Assembly: GCA_002730875.1 (NCBI GenBank)
Contig: PCBI01000011.1
Location: 1-64,000, forward strand
Length of the DNA stretch: 64,000 nucleotides
DNA from: Spirochaetaceae bacterium
GTDB lineage: Bacteria > Spirochaetota > Leptospiria > Leptospirales > Leptonemataceae
Direction of reading: 5' to 3'
Positions 27,197 through 36,763 of this stretch are shown here, one piece after another. The position numbers and the translations under genes were made by a program. Position 1 is the stretch's first letter. The number at the start of each line of letters is the position of its first letter. Below the pieces are notes generated by a model. It was given only the letters and a program-made list of their open reading frames with translations. It made no database searches and was not told the origin of the DNA.

Positions 27197-27462
27197 ATTC
27201 GTAACCTATTAGTTCTAATCGTTTGGCGATGTTCCTTTTCCTGCCTGGCCGCCGCAAGCCGACGTCCGGACATCTAACCTGTTCCAACTCGCAAAGGAAT
27301 CTCATTGTCCTCGCGTCCACCGCCGGGATCGAAGCCCCGGCGCAAAAGGCTGTCTGCCTTGCTTCCCGCTGAGCGTCGCTCAACTGCCATAAAGTATAAT
27401 AATTGCAAACAGCCCGCTCTAATCCTTTCGGTATTGGATCTGCGGGCCTGAAATCAGCAAAA

Positions 27463-27487
27463 GAGCCGCAGCTCAAGGCTGCGGCTC
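27463..27487 (-). terminator. intrinsic terminator after dnaK
   Basis: A 9-bp stem GAGCCGCAG/CTGCGGCTC with a 7-nt loop begins 8 bp after the dnaK stop. On the minus strand it is followed by TTTTGCTGATTT. It is the best intrinsic-terminator candidate in the window and would separate or attenuate dnaJ from dnaK. The rest of the dnaK-dnaJ gap (27197-27462) shows no gene. Confidence 0.75.
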
Positions 27488-27494
27488 AAAGCGC

Positions 27495-29417
27495 TTATTT
27501 CTTTTCGTCGTCTACTACGGTATAATCCGCATCCACGACTCTTTCGTCAGAAGAACCTTCTTCCTGAGGCTGACCTTCCCCGCCAGGAGCGCCTTGCTCC
27601 CCGCCGGCCTGGCTGGCCTCATAGAACTTCTGACCCAGTTCCATAGAAACCTTCTGGATTTCATCCCGAGCGGCCTTGATTTTTTCGGCATCGTCGGTTT
27701 CCAGAGCTTCCCGGGTTCTTTTGATCACGTCTTCGGCATGCTCTTTGTCCGCGGCTTCGACCTTATCTCCGGCATCGGAAAGAGCTTTTTCCAGGCTATA
27801 GGTCAGCGAATCCGCTTCATTCCGGGCTTCGGCCACTTCGCGAGCTTCCTTGTCCTTGCTGGCATTCTCTTCCGCTTCTTTTACCATTTTGTTGATCTCG
27901 TCTTCCGACAGACCGCTGGTAGTTTCTACGCGGATCTTCTGCTCTTTGCCTGTGCCCATGTCTTTCGCGGACACGTGTACAATGCCGTTTGCGTCGATAT
28001 CGAACGTAACTTCGATCTGTGGCACCCCACGCGGAGCCGGCGGAATGCCCACCAGGTCAAACCGAGCAAGGGTTCGGTTATCCCTTGCCATTTCTCGCTC
28101 GCCCTGCTGAACGTGGACGCTTACAGCGGTCTGGTTGTCCGCTGCGGTTGAGAATATCTGGCTCTTGCGCGTAGGAATGGTGGTGTTTCGCTCGATGAGC
28201 TTGGTGAATACACCGCCCAGGGTTTCAATACCCAGCGACAGAGGAGTTACATCCAGAAGCAGAACGTCGGATACTTCGCCCGCCAGAACGCCACCCTGAA
28301 TCGCGGCGCCTACCGCCACTACTTCGTCCGGGTTTACAGACTTGGAGGGATCCCTTCCGAAGATCTGCTTAACCAGCGCCTGTACCGCCGGGATACGGGT
28401 GGAACCGCCCACCAGAATCACTTCGTCGATGTCGGAAGCGCTGAGCCCTGCATCCTTGATTGCGTTCTCGCAAGGACCTTTGGTCCGATCTACCAGCTTC
28501 TGCGTCAGCTGATCGAACTTGCTTCTGCTAAGAGTCAGATTCAAGTGTTTGGGACCGCTCTGATCCGCAGTAACGAAAGGAATGTTGATTTGAGTCTGGG
28601 TAGTTCCGGACAATTCGATCTTGGCTTTCTCGGCGGCTTCTTTCAGTCGCTGCAGCGCCATTTTGTCTTTGCCCAGGTCAATCCCGGATTCCTTTTTGAA
28701 CTCTTCGGTGAGCCATTCCATGATGGCTTCGTCAAAGTCGTCCCCGCCAAGGTGGGTATCCCCATTCGTGGACTTGACTTCGAATACGCCGTCGCCCAGT
28801 TCTAGAACGGAAACGTCGAATGTTCCACCGCCCAGGTCGAACACTGCTACTTTCATGTTCTGGTCTTTGCGATCCAAGCCGTAGGCCAGAGCCGCAGCGG
28901 TAGGCTCATTGATAATTCGCTCAACTTCCAGCCCGGCAATGCGACCTGCGTCGCGAGTAGCCTGTCGTTGCTCATCGTTGAAGTAAGCGGGAACTGTGAT
29001 TACAGCTTTGCTTACCGGATGACCCAGATAGTCCTCTGCGGTCTGCTTCATCTTCTGCAGAGTGATCGCGGAAATCTCCTGCGGAGTGTGCGAGCCATAC
29101 TCTGTTTCGATCTTGATTCCATCGCTTCCGGAGCGAACTACTTCATAGGATACGTACTTCTGCTCATCTTTGATTTCAGAAAATCTACGACCCATGAATC
29201 GCTTCACGGAGCGAATGGTGTTCTTTGAGTTGGTAATGGCCTGGTTTTTGGCAATCTGCCCTACCAGACGACTGTCCTTATCCGTAAATGCAACGATGGA
29301 TGGAGTGGTTCGCGCGCCTTCGGCGTTGGCAATTACCACCGGCTCCCCACCTTCCATCACGGCTACGCAGGAGTTCGTTGTTCCCAGGTCAATACCTATG
29401 ATTTTTTCTTTAGCCAT
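27495..29417 (-). CDS. dnaK: chaperone protein DnaK (Hsp70)
   Basis: ATP-dependent chaperone of 640 residues. The nucleotide-binding domain starts with [15 protein letters not shown] and includes the [18 protein letters not shown] signature and VGGSTRIP. The [14 protein letters not shown] linker leads to the substrate-binding domain. The protein ends in a Gly/Gln/Glu-rich stretch and [14 protein letters not shown], the usual EEVD-like acidic end. It lies between grpE and dnaJ in the CIRCE-controlled operon. Confidence 0.99.
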   Translation of the reverse strand: MAKEKIIGIDLGTTNSCVAVMEGGEPVVIANAEGARTTPSIVAFTDKDSRLVGQIAKNQAITNSKNTIRSVKRFMGRRFSEIKDEQKYVSYEVVRSGSDGIKIETEYGSHTPQEISAITLQKMKQTAEDYLGHPVSKAVITVPAYFNDEQRQATRDAGRIAGLEVERIINEPTAAALAYGLDRKDQNMKVAVFDLGGGTFDVSVLELGDGVFEVKSTNGDTHLGGDDFDEAIMEWLTEEFKKESGIDLGKDKMALQRLKEAAEKAKIELSGTTQTQINIPFVTADQSGPKHLNLTLSRSKFDQLTQKLVDRTKGPCENAIKDAGLSASDIDEVILVGGSTRIPAVQALVKQIFGRDPSKSVNPDEVVAVGAAIQGGVLAGEVSDVLLLDVTPLSLGIETLGGVFTKLIERNTTIPTRKSQIFSTAADNQTAVSVHVQQGEREMARDNRTLARFDLVGIPPAPRGVPQIEVTFDIDANGIVHVSAKDMGTGKEQKIRVETTSGLSEDEINKMVKEAEENASKDKEAREVAEARNEADSLTYSLEKALSDAGDKVEAADKEHAEDVIKRTREALETDDAEKIKAARDEIQKVSMELGQKFYEASQAGGEQGAPGGEGQPQEEGSSDERVVDADYTVVDDEKK

Positions 29418-29459
29418 TTTTTACCTTCCTTGTCTTTCCGTGGAATATTTCCTGGAGCC

Positions 29460-30158
29460 TCAAGCTCCTGTTTGCTCTCCCGAGGGCTCGGTGGCGCCGT
29501 GAGAGTCTGCCCCCGCGCCAGCTTCGGCAGCAGCCCTGTTCGCTCCTGGAGCGGCTTTGGCTACCTGTACCCGGGCGGGTCTTATCACCTGTGGATTCCC
29601 TTCATCATTTTCACGAATCCAACCTTTCTCATATACTTGCTTTACTGTGTCCTTTGTGGCGGACGGATCCTCGGCCAGATCCAATGCCTCCATATAGTTT
29701 GGATCAAAGGCATCGCCGGGTTCCACCACAGGTTTTATGTTCTCCCGCGAAAGGACCGACAGAAACTCGTTGCGGATCATCTCCACGCCCGTCACAAAGT
29801 TTTGTACTTCCGGATTATCGCTCTTGCTTCGTAGAACGAGTTCCAGGTTATCAATTACCGGAATCAGTCCCTTTACGAAGTTCATTACTGCAAAGACTCT
29901 GGACCTTGCCATTTCGTCCTGAGTTCGCTTACGATAGTTCACAAACTCGGCTCTTTCGCGAGTCCACTGGTCCTTCAGTTCCTGGATTTCCCGGCGAGCC
30001 TGGTCCAGGGGATCCCCGGAATCGGACTGGCTTTGCTGCGACTGCTCGGCGGTTTCATCTACCTGACCATCCACTGGCTCCGAGTGCTCGTCGGGCTTTC
30101 CAAATTGGCCTTCGTGGTGTTCATTTTGCTCTGTATTCATTGCTTCCTCTGTTTGCAT
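29460..30158 (-). CDS. grpE: nucleotide exchange factor GrpE
   Basis: Exchange factor for DnaK, 232 residues. A long Glu/Gln-rich N-terminal segment is followed by the dimerising coiled coil (about 65-110). The GrpE signature spans VIDNLELVLRS...VTGVEMIRNEFLSVLSRENI and leads into the beta-domain (VVEPGDAFDPNYMEALDL). The C-terminal tail is rich in Ala and Gly. Two ATGs (30158 and 30140) both have good ribosome-binding sites; the first is used. It follows hrcA by 34 bp. Confidence 0.96.
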   Translation of the reverse strand: MQTEEAMNTEQNEHHEGQFGKPDEHSEPVDGQVDETAEQSQQSQSDSGDPLDQARREIQELKDQWTRERAEFVNYRKRTQDEMARSRVFAVMNFVKGLIPVIDNLELVLRSKSDNPEVQNFVTGVEMIRNEFLSVLSRENIKPVVEPGDAFDPNYMEALDLAEDPSATKDTVKQVYEKGWIRENDEGNPQVIRPARVQVAKAAPGANRAAAEAGAGADSHGATEPSGEQTGA

Positions 30159-30192
30159 TTCGTTTTCTTCCGGGCCCTTCCGTTCGGGCGTA

Positions 30193-31278
30193 TCAGTTAC
30201 TCATCCTGGTCATCAGACCGGAAATTAGTATTCGTAAGTATTCAATAGTGCGAATGGCATCTACATAGTTCATTCGATTGGGGCCTACAATACCCATGGC
30301 GCCTATGCTCTTCTCGCCCATCTTGTAGCTACCGGCCAGAACAGACAGCCCGGCCAGGCGGGGCTCCTGGTCTCCTTCAATCCTTACCATTACATCATCC
30401 AGTTCCACAGTCTGCTTGAAAATACCGTAGAACATGTCCCGGGCTTCATAGAGCTTGCCCAGATCGCGAATCTTTTCCAGGTCCACCGAGCCGTATTGAT
30501 CTATGAGTCGATCCAATCCGGAGATGAAGAATTCCTCTTTGCCCTTTACGGATTCGAAGTGAGCGTTCAGAATCCTGGAAAGCATCTGATAATAGCCGGT
30601 TAGCTCATGCTCTCCCGGAATCTCCAGGCCTACCAGGTGACGGTGTATATCGTCCAGATCATGGCCCTTGAAACGTTCGTTCAAAAATCGCGAGATCTGA
30701 AGCAGGTAGTCCCGGGGGATCCTTTCATCGACAAAGAGCGTTTTCGTATACACCGTGCCGGAACGAGTGGCGATTACTACGAGCACTTCATCCTGGCCCA
30801 TATCAATAAGTTCAATGTGCTTGAGCACAGCCCGCTCTGGCGCAGGACCGATGATCACTCCTGCGAAATTGGTGAGGGCGGACAGAATATTGGAGGTTAC
30901 TTCCAGAATCTCACGAATGGAAAACTCCCTTCGAAGATACTCTTTCTGGATGTAGCGCTGCTTTTCTTCTTCAAAATTTGCCGGAGGTAGTCTTCCCGGC
31001 AAGGAAGCCACATAGAATCGGTAGGCTCGTTCCGTGGGCACACGACCGGAGCTTCGGTGGGGACCATAGAGATAGCCCAGCTTTTCTAGATCCGACAGAA
31101 TGTGCCGGATAGAGGCGGAACTCAGGCCCATATCAAAACGATCCACCAGGCCCAGGCTACTCACCGGCTGGCCGGTCATAATATAGGTATCCACCACCAG
31201 ACGCAGAATATCTGCCTGTCTGGCGCTCAGATCCTCGGCCTTACCGTAGGCATCCTGTCTTTCCTTTTGCTTGCCCAT
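30193..31278 (-). CDS. hrcA: heat-inducible transcription repressor HrcA
   Basis: Repressor of 361 residues that binds the CIRCE operator and is folded with the help of GroEL. The N-terminal winged helix (SARQADILRLVVDTYIMTGQPVSS...SASIRHILSDLEKLGYL) is followed by the GAF-like dimerisation domain, with ALTNFAGVIIGP near 120. The ATG chosen (MGKQKER) lies 5 bp from the CIRCE element; a TTG five codons earlier would lie inside the operator and is less likely. First gene of hrcA-grpE-dnaK-dnaJ. Confidence 0.97.
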   Translation of the reverse strand: MGKQKERQDAYGKAEDLSARQADILRLVVDTYIMTGQPVSSLGLVDRFDMGLSSASIRHILSDLEKLGYLYGPHRSSGRVPTERAYRFYVASLPGRLPPANFEEEKQRYIQKEYLRREFSIREILEVTSNILSALTNFAGVIIGPAPERAVLKHIELIDMGQDEVLVVIATRSGTVYTKTLFVDERIPRDYLLQISRFLNERFKGHDLDDIHRHLVGLEIPGEHELTGYYQMLSRILNAHFESVKGKEEFFISGLDRLIDQYGSVDLEKIRDLGKLYEARDMFYGIFKQTVELDDVMVRIEGDQEPRLAGLSVLAGSYKMGEKSIGAMGIVGPNRMNYVDAIRTIEYLRILISGLMTRMSN

Positions 31279-31282
31279 CTTT

Positions 31283-31309
31283 TTAGCAATCAACCCCCCG
31301 GACTGCTAA
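31283..31309 (-). promoter_or_regulatory. CIRCE operator for HrcA
   Basis: TTAGCAATC-N9-GACTGCTAA is one mismatched position per arm away from the consensus TTAGCACTC-N9-GAGTGCTAA, with exactly 9 nt between the arms. It ends 5 bp before the hrcA start codon, between the promoter and the gene, where HrcA binding would block transcription of the whole operon. Confidence 0.93.
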
Positions 31310-31318
31310 TCTCCATCA

Positions 31319-31347
31319 AAGATGTGCGATTTTTGGGCTGTTGTCAA
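31319..31347 (-). promoter_or_regulatory. sigma70-type promoter of hrcA operon
   Basis: On the minus strand a perfect -35 TTGACA (31347-31342) is followed after 17 nt by CATCTT (31324-31319). Transcription would start near 31312, immediately before the CIRCE element. The -10 is weak but the spacing and position are right. Confidence 0.65.
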
Positions 31348-31459
31348 TCAAAAATTAGCAATTGAGCCCTGCCATTGCTTGCAATGCGACCTGGAAGGCC
31401 GGCGGGCCAGGGAAAGTCCCGGTAGGCAGCGGTTTCGGCCCGGCCCCTGCTGAAAGTGG

Positions 31460-32569
31460 CTACCAGGCCGTAGAAGTGGCCAGCAGGTCCGCCAGTAATA
31501 GCCTGTCGGTGGCCGGGAGTCCATCGGTATAGATCATCACGGATTCCATACTAAATAGGGCCCCTGCGGCGCCCTTGAGTCCACCTTCCAGGGGATTGCG
31601 GTCGTACAGCGTAATGGCCGTCTCTTCGCCCAGGCCGGCATCCACAAAGGCGACTTTCTTCAAAAGCATGCTCCGGTCATCGAAACGGCCAAAGTATGGC
31701 GAATCCACGTAAGCACGAATGGAAGGACCCTGTGGCTCCAGGATTACTACGGAGGTGGAGTTTAGCGACCTGGCGGCGCCATAGCCAATGGCCAGAAACA
31801 GCAGGAGCGAAATGGCCAGAGCAAAGATCCACTTGTGGCTGTAGCCCCGGGCCCGCCAGAGCAGCACAACGAAATAGGTCGCGATGAACGGAAGCGTGAG
31901 CACGGGAAGGAAGACCGGATGAAGTCGGGTTTGCCACCGTAGCTTGCAGCCGTCACTGGAGCTGTAATGGGCATGGATGGCGCTAAAATCCGACAGACAT
32001 TCCTTTTCAGATGGAAAACCGGCTAAAATCGGCTGCAGCCCCTGAAGCAAATCCATCTGCCCTTCCAGCGATCCGGCCACCGGTCGGTCCAGATGTCCCC
32101 GGACCGCGGAGAGCAAGTCCTGCATTTTTTCTTTTGAACCGGTTTCGTAGAGATGGAGAGTGGCTCCGGTTTTTCGCACAAGCTCCAGGGAGTATTCATA
32201 CCGGGTTCTACCTTCATCGTCGGTTTTAGAACTCGTCTGAACCGCGTAGGCTTTGAAATCCTGAAAAGGGGCAGAGTAGGTCTTTCCGGAGTCATCGGAG
32301 ACGTTCACTCTTTTTTCATGGGAGTTTATGGCAATCTTCAACCCTTCCTGCGCTTCGCCGGCTACATATGGTATCAGAAAAAACGGCACACTGAAAAGAA
32401 CAAATCCCAGATAGAAAGCGCGTTCTTCGCCGGAGTCCGACTTAAAAAAAGTGTAATAGAGAGCGCCGGAGGTGATAAGCAAAGGCAGCAGCAGAATGAG
32501 ACCAATGGCCCACCAGGCAAGCGGGGCCTGAAAGAAAACGATCTCGGTGGCGGATTGCTGAAATTCCAT
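31460..32569 (-). CDS. membrane protein of unknown function
   Basis: 369 residues with about four transmembrane helices: two near the N-terminus (about 16-75) and two in the middle (about 220-265). Between them is a cytoplasmic or periplasmic domain that begins LKIAINSHEKRVNVSDDSG and resembles a PH-like stretch found in some bacterial membrane proteins. A second soluble domain (about 270-369) follows. No catalytic motif is seen. The ATG giving MEFQQSATE is used; a GTG six codons upstream is an alternative. It lies upstream of no obvious partner. Confidence 0.7.
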   Translation of the reverse strand: MEFQQSATEIVFFQAPLAWWAIGLILLLPLLITSGALYYTFFKSDSGEERAFYLGFVLFSVPFFLIPYVAGEAQEGLKIAINSHEKRVNVSDDSGKTYSAPFQDFKAYAVQTSSKTDDEGRTRYEYSLELVRKTGATLHLYETGSKEKMQDLLSAVRGHLDRPVAGSLEGQMDLLQGLQPILAGFPSEKECLSDFSAIHAHYSSSDGCKLRWQTRLHPVFLPVLTLPFIATYFVVLLWRARGYSHKWIFALAISLLLFLAIGYGAARSLNSTSVVILEPQGPSIRAYVDSPYFGRFDDRSMLLKKVAFVDAGLGEETAITLYDRNPLEGGLKGAAGALFSMESVMIYTDGLPATDRLLLADLLATSTAW

Positions 32570-32672
32570 GGAAGCGAAACCTGCCACGGGACTTCAGCCT
32601 GGCAAGAAAAAGAAGGAAGGATTGCCTTGTCGCAACCATTCGCGGAGATGCGAAAAGCCGTAGTAGTGTATC

Positions 32673-33305
32673 CTAGTCGTCCAGATCCTCGATGGATGTC
32701 ATTCGCAAGTATTCGCTGGTGGCCACCTGGGCTTCTTTCGTTTTGCCCATTTGCCGGAGAATCACGATTCGATTGTAAAGAGCATCGGTGCGAGTGAAGT
32801 CGCTTCTGAAGGAACGCCTGAAGGAATCCAGGGCCAGATCGGCCCGGCCCGAAAACCAGTAAGCCACTCCCAGATGAAAATGGCGCAATCCGGTAGCCGA
32901 CGAACGCACTTCCACTCGTTCTTGCACGGTGACAGACTCTTTCAGTAACTGCACGGCGCGCGCCAGATCCTTTTGATAGCTTGCCCCTTCGCCAAATGGA
33001 TGATCCGACCGACGGTCTCGCTGGGGGTCCTGATAAATCAAAGACAATGCCAGTCTGTAGCGAACGTCGTCGTTGTAGGGCTGCAGTTCGTAGGCTCGCT
33101 GGAAGAACTCGGAAGCTTGCCCGTACTGGCGGGCATCGAAGGCCTCAAGTCCCTTTTGGCGAATGATATCAAAGTCCGGCCCGGTTTGTGCAACCACTGC
33201 TCCGGGCAGAACCGGCAGCGATAGAAGCGCCAGGGGCAGGCTAAACAAATAGGCCAGCCTCAGACTAGCCGGCAGAATCCGGATCCAGAAGTAGCAGCAG
33301 TGCAT
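32673..33305 (-). CDS. TPR-repeat exported protein
   Basis: 210 residues. A long signal peptide with cleavage likely after VVAQ (about residue 40) is followed by tetratricopeptide-like helices: GLEAFDARQYGQASEFFQRAYEL (about 53-75), a further helix pair near 80-95, and one from about 140 (GVAYWFSGRADLALDSFRRSF). It is likely a periplasmic or envelope scaffold. Its start overlaps the upstream gene by 41 bp, suggesting cotranscription. Confidence 0.82.
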   Translation of the reverse strand: MHCCYFWIRILPASLRLAYLFSLPLALLSLPVLPGAVVAQTGPDFDIIRQKGLEAFDARQYGQASEFFQRAYELQPYNDDVRYRLALSLIYQDPQRDRRSDHPFGEGASYQKDLARAVQLLKESVTVQERVEVRSSATGLRHFHLGVAYWFSGRADLALDSFRRSFRSDFTRTDALYNRIVILRQMGKTKEAQVATSEYLRMTSIEDLDD

Positions 33306-34446
33306 TTGTTTGCTTATCGGCTCGGTACTGCAAAGGATAACGTCTCAAATGGAGTCTGAAGCCAAACTCGGAAGCCAGGCCATGTAATTGTTCCTCCACA
33401 CGGGGCGCGGTTTTGCATAAAAAAAGGAATACCTGGGCCACGCCTGTCCGAATTCCCAGCAGGCCGGACTCGGAAGCGATCATTTCCTGTAATCGGTCGA
33501 AAAATGCCTGCCGCCCGGGATGCTCTCGCACGCCATCCACTTCCAGTATCCATCGTTCGTCGGGATGGGACCGGCGGAGAAATTTCCTGGTGGTCCGGAA
33601 AGCCTTTTGTAAGATGCGACGGTCTTCGGCAAAAGAATAGGTATGGGCCATATCGAAGACCAGGGGTCGAATGAATCGCAGAAATTGCTGTATGGTTCGT
33701 GAATCTTCGTCGCTGTAGTCTCGCTTCTCCCAGGATTTGTATAGTAGAATGACAAGCACCGGATAGGGATTATGGCCGTCGTGGAAGATGGAGATGCGTC
33801 GGTAGGTTTCCAGCATGGAACGGGAGAATCGCTTCTTGAGGAAGGGATCCTTCTGGGCAAAGTCTTTGAGATCAAACTGAACCCACTCCTCCGGCTCCAC
33901 ATAGCGATCCCGAACGGCGAAATGTAGATTCGCCACTGTGTATTCGTCCAGCCCCCGATGAATGGCCGGTCGAAAGCTGTTTCCCATGGCATCCACAGGC
34001 TCAATCACAACTCCGTCCGCCATGAATTGCTGGGCCAGAGATTTGAGCATGAAATCAAAATCCGGGCTTTCGAGCACCGGACGGGCATGCAGAGAAAGCG
34101 TATTCTTGAACAAAGGACTGGAAGGAATGTCACCGGCCAGGACCCGCAAAGACGGGATGGGATCTCTGGAATCATGGTTCATTACCTGATCCCGGGCCGC
34201 CTGGAACTCCTGGTCAAAGATTCGGCCCCGAATGGCCGGCAAAGTGCTGTGCCCATCCGTGGTGGATTTGCTATCTGGACTGCTCCCCGGCTCGGATTTC
34301 TCCGGAGGCCCGGATGCTGTTTTTACGGTTGGTCTATGCTCCCTTTCCTTCCTATCTTTTAGCAAGGGGGAAGGATTGGATCTAAGTCGCTCCTGTCTCC
34401 ACTGGAGCTCTTTCCATAAGGAAGCGTCGAACTGCGATTGACTCAT
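33265..34446 (-). CDS. GAF-like-domain protein of unknown function
   Basis: 393 residues. A disordered, Ser/Pro/Lys-rich N-terminal region (about 20-75) precedes a region (about 130-275) with the alternation of a GAF or PAS sensor domain (DFMLKSLAQQFMADGVVIEPVD..., IQQFLRFIRPLVFDMAHTYS). The C-terminal 110 residues hold another alpha/beta domain ending in LLLLLDPDSAG. No catalytic or cofactor residues are evident. It overlaps the downstream TPR gene. The domain suggestion is weak. Confidence 0.65.
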   Translation of the reverse strand: MSQSQFDASLWKELQWRQERLRSNPSPLLKDRKEREHRPTVKTASGPPEKSEPGSSPDSKSTTDGHSTLPAIRGRIFDQEFQAARDQVMNHDSRDPIPSLRVLAGDIPSSPLFKNTLSLHARPVLESPDFDFMLKSLAQQFMADGVVIEPVDAMGNSFRPAIHRGLDEYTVANLHFAVRDRYVEPEEWVQFDLKDFAQKDPFLKKRFSRSMLETYRRISIFHDGHNPYPVLVILLYKSWEKRDYSDEDSRTIQQFLRFIRPLVFDMAHTYSFAEDRRILQKAFRTTRKFLRRSHPDERWILEVDGVREHPGRQAFFDRLQEMIASESGLLGIRTGVAQVFLFLCKTAPRVEEQLHGLASEFGFRLHLRRYPLQYRADKQTNALLLLLDPDSAG

Positions 34447-34693
34447 GAGCTACACTCAAGGGAAAATAGTGTTTTCTATAAAAGCAAGGGGAATTCGATT
34501 TTTTGCACTTTCATAGGAAAAAAACAGGACATAATCCACAGGCCAGGCAGGAATGTATGGCTCCCTGCCTTTGCCACGGACGAGTTGGAAGAGAAACCTG
34601 ATTGGGGTACGGCCTCCGGCTCGTCGGATTAACCGGCCACAGGTAAGTGCCGGTCCGGGCCGAAACGGGCAAAAAGGACTGTAAGGAGATACT

Positions 34694-35638
34694 TTGGGAT
34701 TCTATTATCTATTCATAGATGGAATAGGCTTTGGCGAGCCGTCATCGGACAATCCATTCCATATACATGCGAAAAGCCTGTTTCAGCATCTGGCTGGAAA
34801 GGAGCCTTCCGATGAGCTTTCCAGCCAGTTCATTTGCATACCCGCCGATGCCCATATGGGATTCTCGGGACTGCCTCAGTCCGCCACAGGGCAAACCAGT
34901 CTCTGGACCGGGATGAACGGGCCAGCTTCTATGGGAAGGCACATGACGGGCTTTCCAGGCCCCACGCTCATCCGGGTCATCGAAGAGTATTCTATGATCA
35001 AGGTTCTACGAGAGGGGGGCAAGAAGGCTGCTTTACTGAACGGCTACTCCCAGGCCTATCTGGATCGAATAGAAAGAAAGCCCCGGCTACGGAGCGCCTC
35101 AACCCATGTACACCGGGTATCCGGCCAGGAGCTGTTTATGCTGGATGATGTTGTGGATGGCAAAGCGCTGTACATGGACATCAATCATCAGTTTCTGCAT
35201 CGATTCTTTCCGGATTATGCGCACAAACTTCCGCTGGCCGACCCAAAAGAAAGAGGCCGGCAGTACGTCAAAATTGGAAGGGACTACGATCTCGTATTGT
35301 TCGAGTATTTTCTCACTGATAAAGCCGGGCATAATCAGTCCATGGAAGAAGCGGCCATGACCATCCAGCTTCTCGAGCCCTTTATCGAAGGCATCATTGA
35401 GGAGATGGATCCGCAGAAAGATACGCTGGTAATCAGTTCGGACCATGGCAACCTGGAGGATCTGAGCACCAGGACCCACACGAACAATCTGGTGCCCGTA
35501 TTTTTGGCCGGCGCGTATGCCGAAGACATGGCCGGCCGTATCAAGGCGCTATACGATATTCCCCGGGCCATTTATGAGGCAATGGACTTCGATGCCCGAT
35601 TACCGCATCCGGAAGCCATGGCAGCCACTCCGGAATAA
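34694..35638 (+). CDS. alkaline-phosphatase-superfamily metalloenzyme
   Basis: 314 residues, related to the metal-binding domain of cofactor-independent phosphoglycerate mutase and phosphopentomutase. The N-terminal metal aspartate is in FIDGIGFGEP, and a serine or threonine nucleophile lies in SATGQTSLWTG (about 65-72). A DKAGHNQ segment near 215 and SSDHGNLEDLSTRTHTNN near 250-267 complete the two-metal site. The start is TTG, fixed by a strong ribosome-binding site (AAGGAGAT) 5 nt upstream and by the family's N-terminus. Substrate unknown. Confidence 0.85.
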   Translation: MGFYYLFIDGIGFGEPSSDNPFHIHAKSLFQHLAGKEPSDELSSQFICIPADAHMGFSGLPQSATGQTSLWTGMNGPASMGRHMTGFPGPTLIRVIEEYSMIKVLREGGKKAALLNGYSQAYLDRIERKPRLRSASTHVHRVSGQELFMLDDVVDGKALYMDINHQFLHRFFPDYAHKLPLADPKERGRQYVKIGRDYDLVLFEYFLTDKAGHNQSMEEAAMTIQLLEPFIEGIIEEMDPQKDTLVISSDHGNLEDLSTRTHTNNLVPVFLAGAYAEDMAGRIKALYDIPRAIYEAMDFDARLPHPEAMAATPE

Positions 35639-35719
35639 CCCCGGCCGCAAACCGATTCCAGGGCCTGCCGGAGCCTGGATAATTACTTTATTTCTTTGAT
35701 AAACTTTTAATCCTGCCGT

Positions 35720-36763
35720 ATGTCATTCCTCCGTTCAGCGTCAGGATTTCTGCTGTTCTTGCTTCTGCCGACCAGTCTGTTCGCCGACACCGTGGAAATA
35801 GAACTGGGCTTTGGCGGCGGAAACTATGTGCCGGGACTTCTGGACCACTTCAACCGTGATCAGGCTGTTATAGAGTCCTACAATCCCATTGGACTATCCT
35901 TGCCAGGAGCAACCGGTCTGGAAACCCGCGCCACCGCCACCGGATTTGCGGAGGTCGGCCTCTATTCCAATGATCTGCTCTTTAACATGTTTTTGCATAG
36001 CCGTTCCCCCTCTGGCAACACTGGCTCGCTATTGCCTTTTACCACCGGCGCCAGCCTGGCCTCCGGACATTTCTCGATAAACGATCAACTGCTGGGTTTT
36101 ACAATGGGGCATATCCTGTATTTCCTCCAGGATAGACTCCGCATAGTTCCAGGATACGGCTACATGGGTAGCAATCAGTATTATCGATACTCCATCAATA
36201 CCCTGGGCTTCAGTAACGTCACCACCCCGGCCACGGTGGCGCTGAGCCAGAACCGGTTTACAAATCCCAGGGCCAGTGCATCGGGCTTCTTTCTGGGGCT
36301 TGGCGTGGAATACGATTGGTCCAAAAAATTCAGGCTAAAGAGCACCCTCCGGTATATGCCGGATTCCTCGGGACGATACTATCTAAACAGTTACACCCTT
36401 TCCTATCAAAATGCCCCTACAGGCGGTGGGACCGCCACCGAGCTACTGACCTTTCAGGAAAGGAGCGGTCGACTGCGACACACTATGCTGGATCTGGACT
36501 TCAAGCTGCAGTATCTGGTAAATGACCATGTACGCCTGAACACCGGAGTTCGGTATCAATACGTGTACAGTCGCTACAGTACCGATCCTACGATTGCATA
36601 CCTTTTCTCGAGAATAACCGATAGCGGCGGCTCCACCAGCGGTGTCGCTTTTGGGTATGAAGTGGAATACTTCACCGATCAAAGAATCTACGAACCATTT
36701 AGCCGGAACATGGGAACCGTATACTTCTCTGTAACCCTGAGTACCGGGAGGGATAACATCTGA
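35720..36763 (+). CDS. outer-membrane beta-barrel protein, module 1
   Basis: 347 residues. The signal peptide ends near SLFA-DT. The mature protein is a chain of amphipathic strands rich in Gly, Tyr and Ser with turns (for example SGFFLGLGVEYDWSKKFRLKSTLRYMP). This is the pattern of an outer-membrane barrel, here of perhaps 12-14 strands. It lacks the classical terminal Phe, ending TLSTGRDNI. It is paralogous to the protein at 40139-41212, sharing IESxxPI, FxNDQLLGF-like, RLRIVPGYGYM and FSVTLSTG-type segments. It is coupled by TGATG to a lipoprotein gene. Confidence 0.78.
   Translation: MSFLRSASGFLLFLLLPTSLFADTVEIELGFGGGNYVPGLLDHFNRDQAVIESYNPIGLSLPGATGLETRATATGFAEVGLYSNDLLFNMFLHSRSPSGNTGSLLPFTTGASLASGHFSINDQLLGFTMGHILYFLQDRLRIVPGYGYMGSNQYYRYSINTLGFSNVTTPATVALSQNRFTNPRASASGFFLGLGVEYDWSKKFRLKSTLRYMPDSSGRYYLNSYTLSYQNAPTGGGTATELLTFQERSGRLRHTMLDLDFKLQYLVNDHVRLNTGVRYQYVYSRYSTDPTIAYLFSRITDSGGSTSGVAFGYEVEYFTDQRIYEPFSRNMGTVYFSVTLSTGRDNI

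Noticed and set aside
27072..27476. Open frame spanning the dnaK-dnaJ gap on the minus strand
   Set aside because: It overlaps the dnaJ start in another frame and has a composition unlike its neighbours; the gap is better explained by a terminator and leader.
27594..28151. Long plus-strand frames antisense to dnaK
   Set aside because: They mirror the codon bias of dnaK and encode no recognisable protein.
31279..31293. TTG start for hrcA
   Set aside because: It lies within the CIRCE operator, and the ATG five codons later fits HrcA length.
34447..34693. Possible promoters in the divergent gap before the metalloenzyme gene
   Set aside because: Several AT-rich hexamers occur, but none has proper spacing on either strand, so none is listed.
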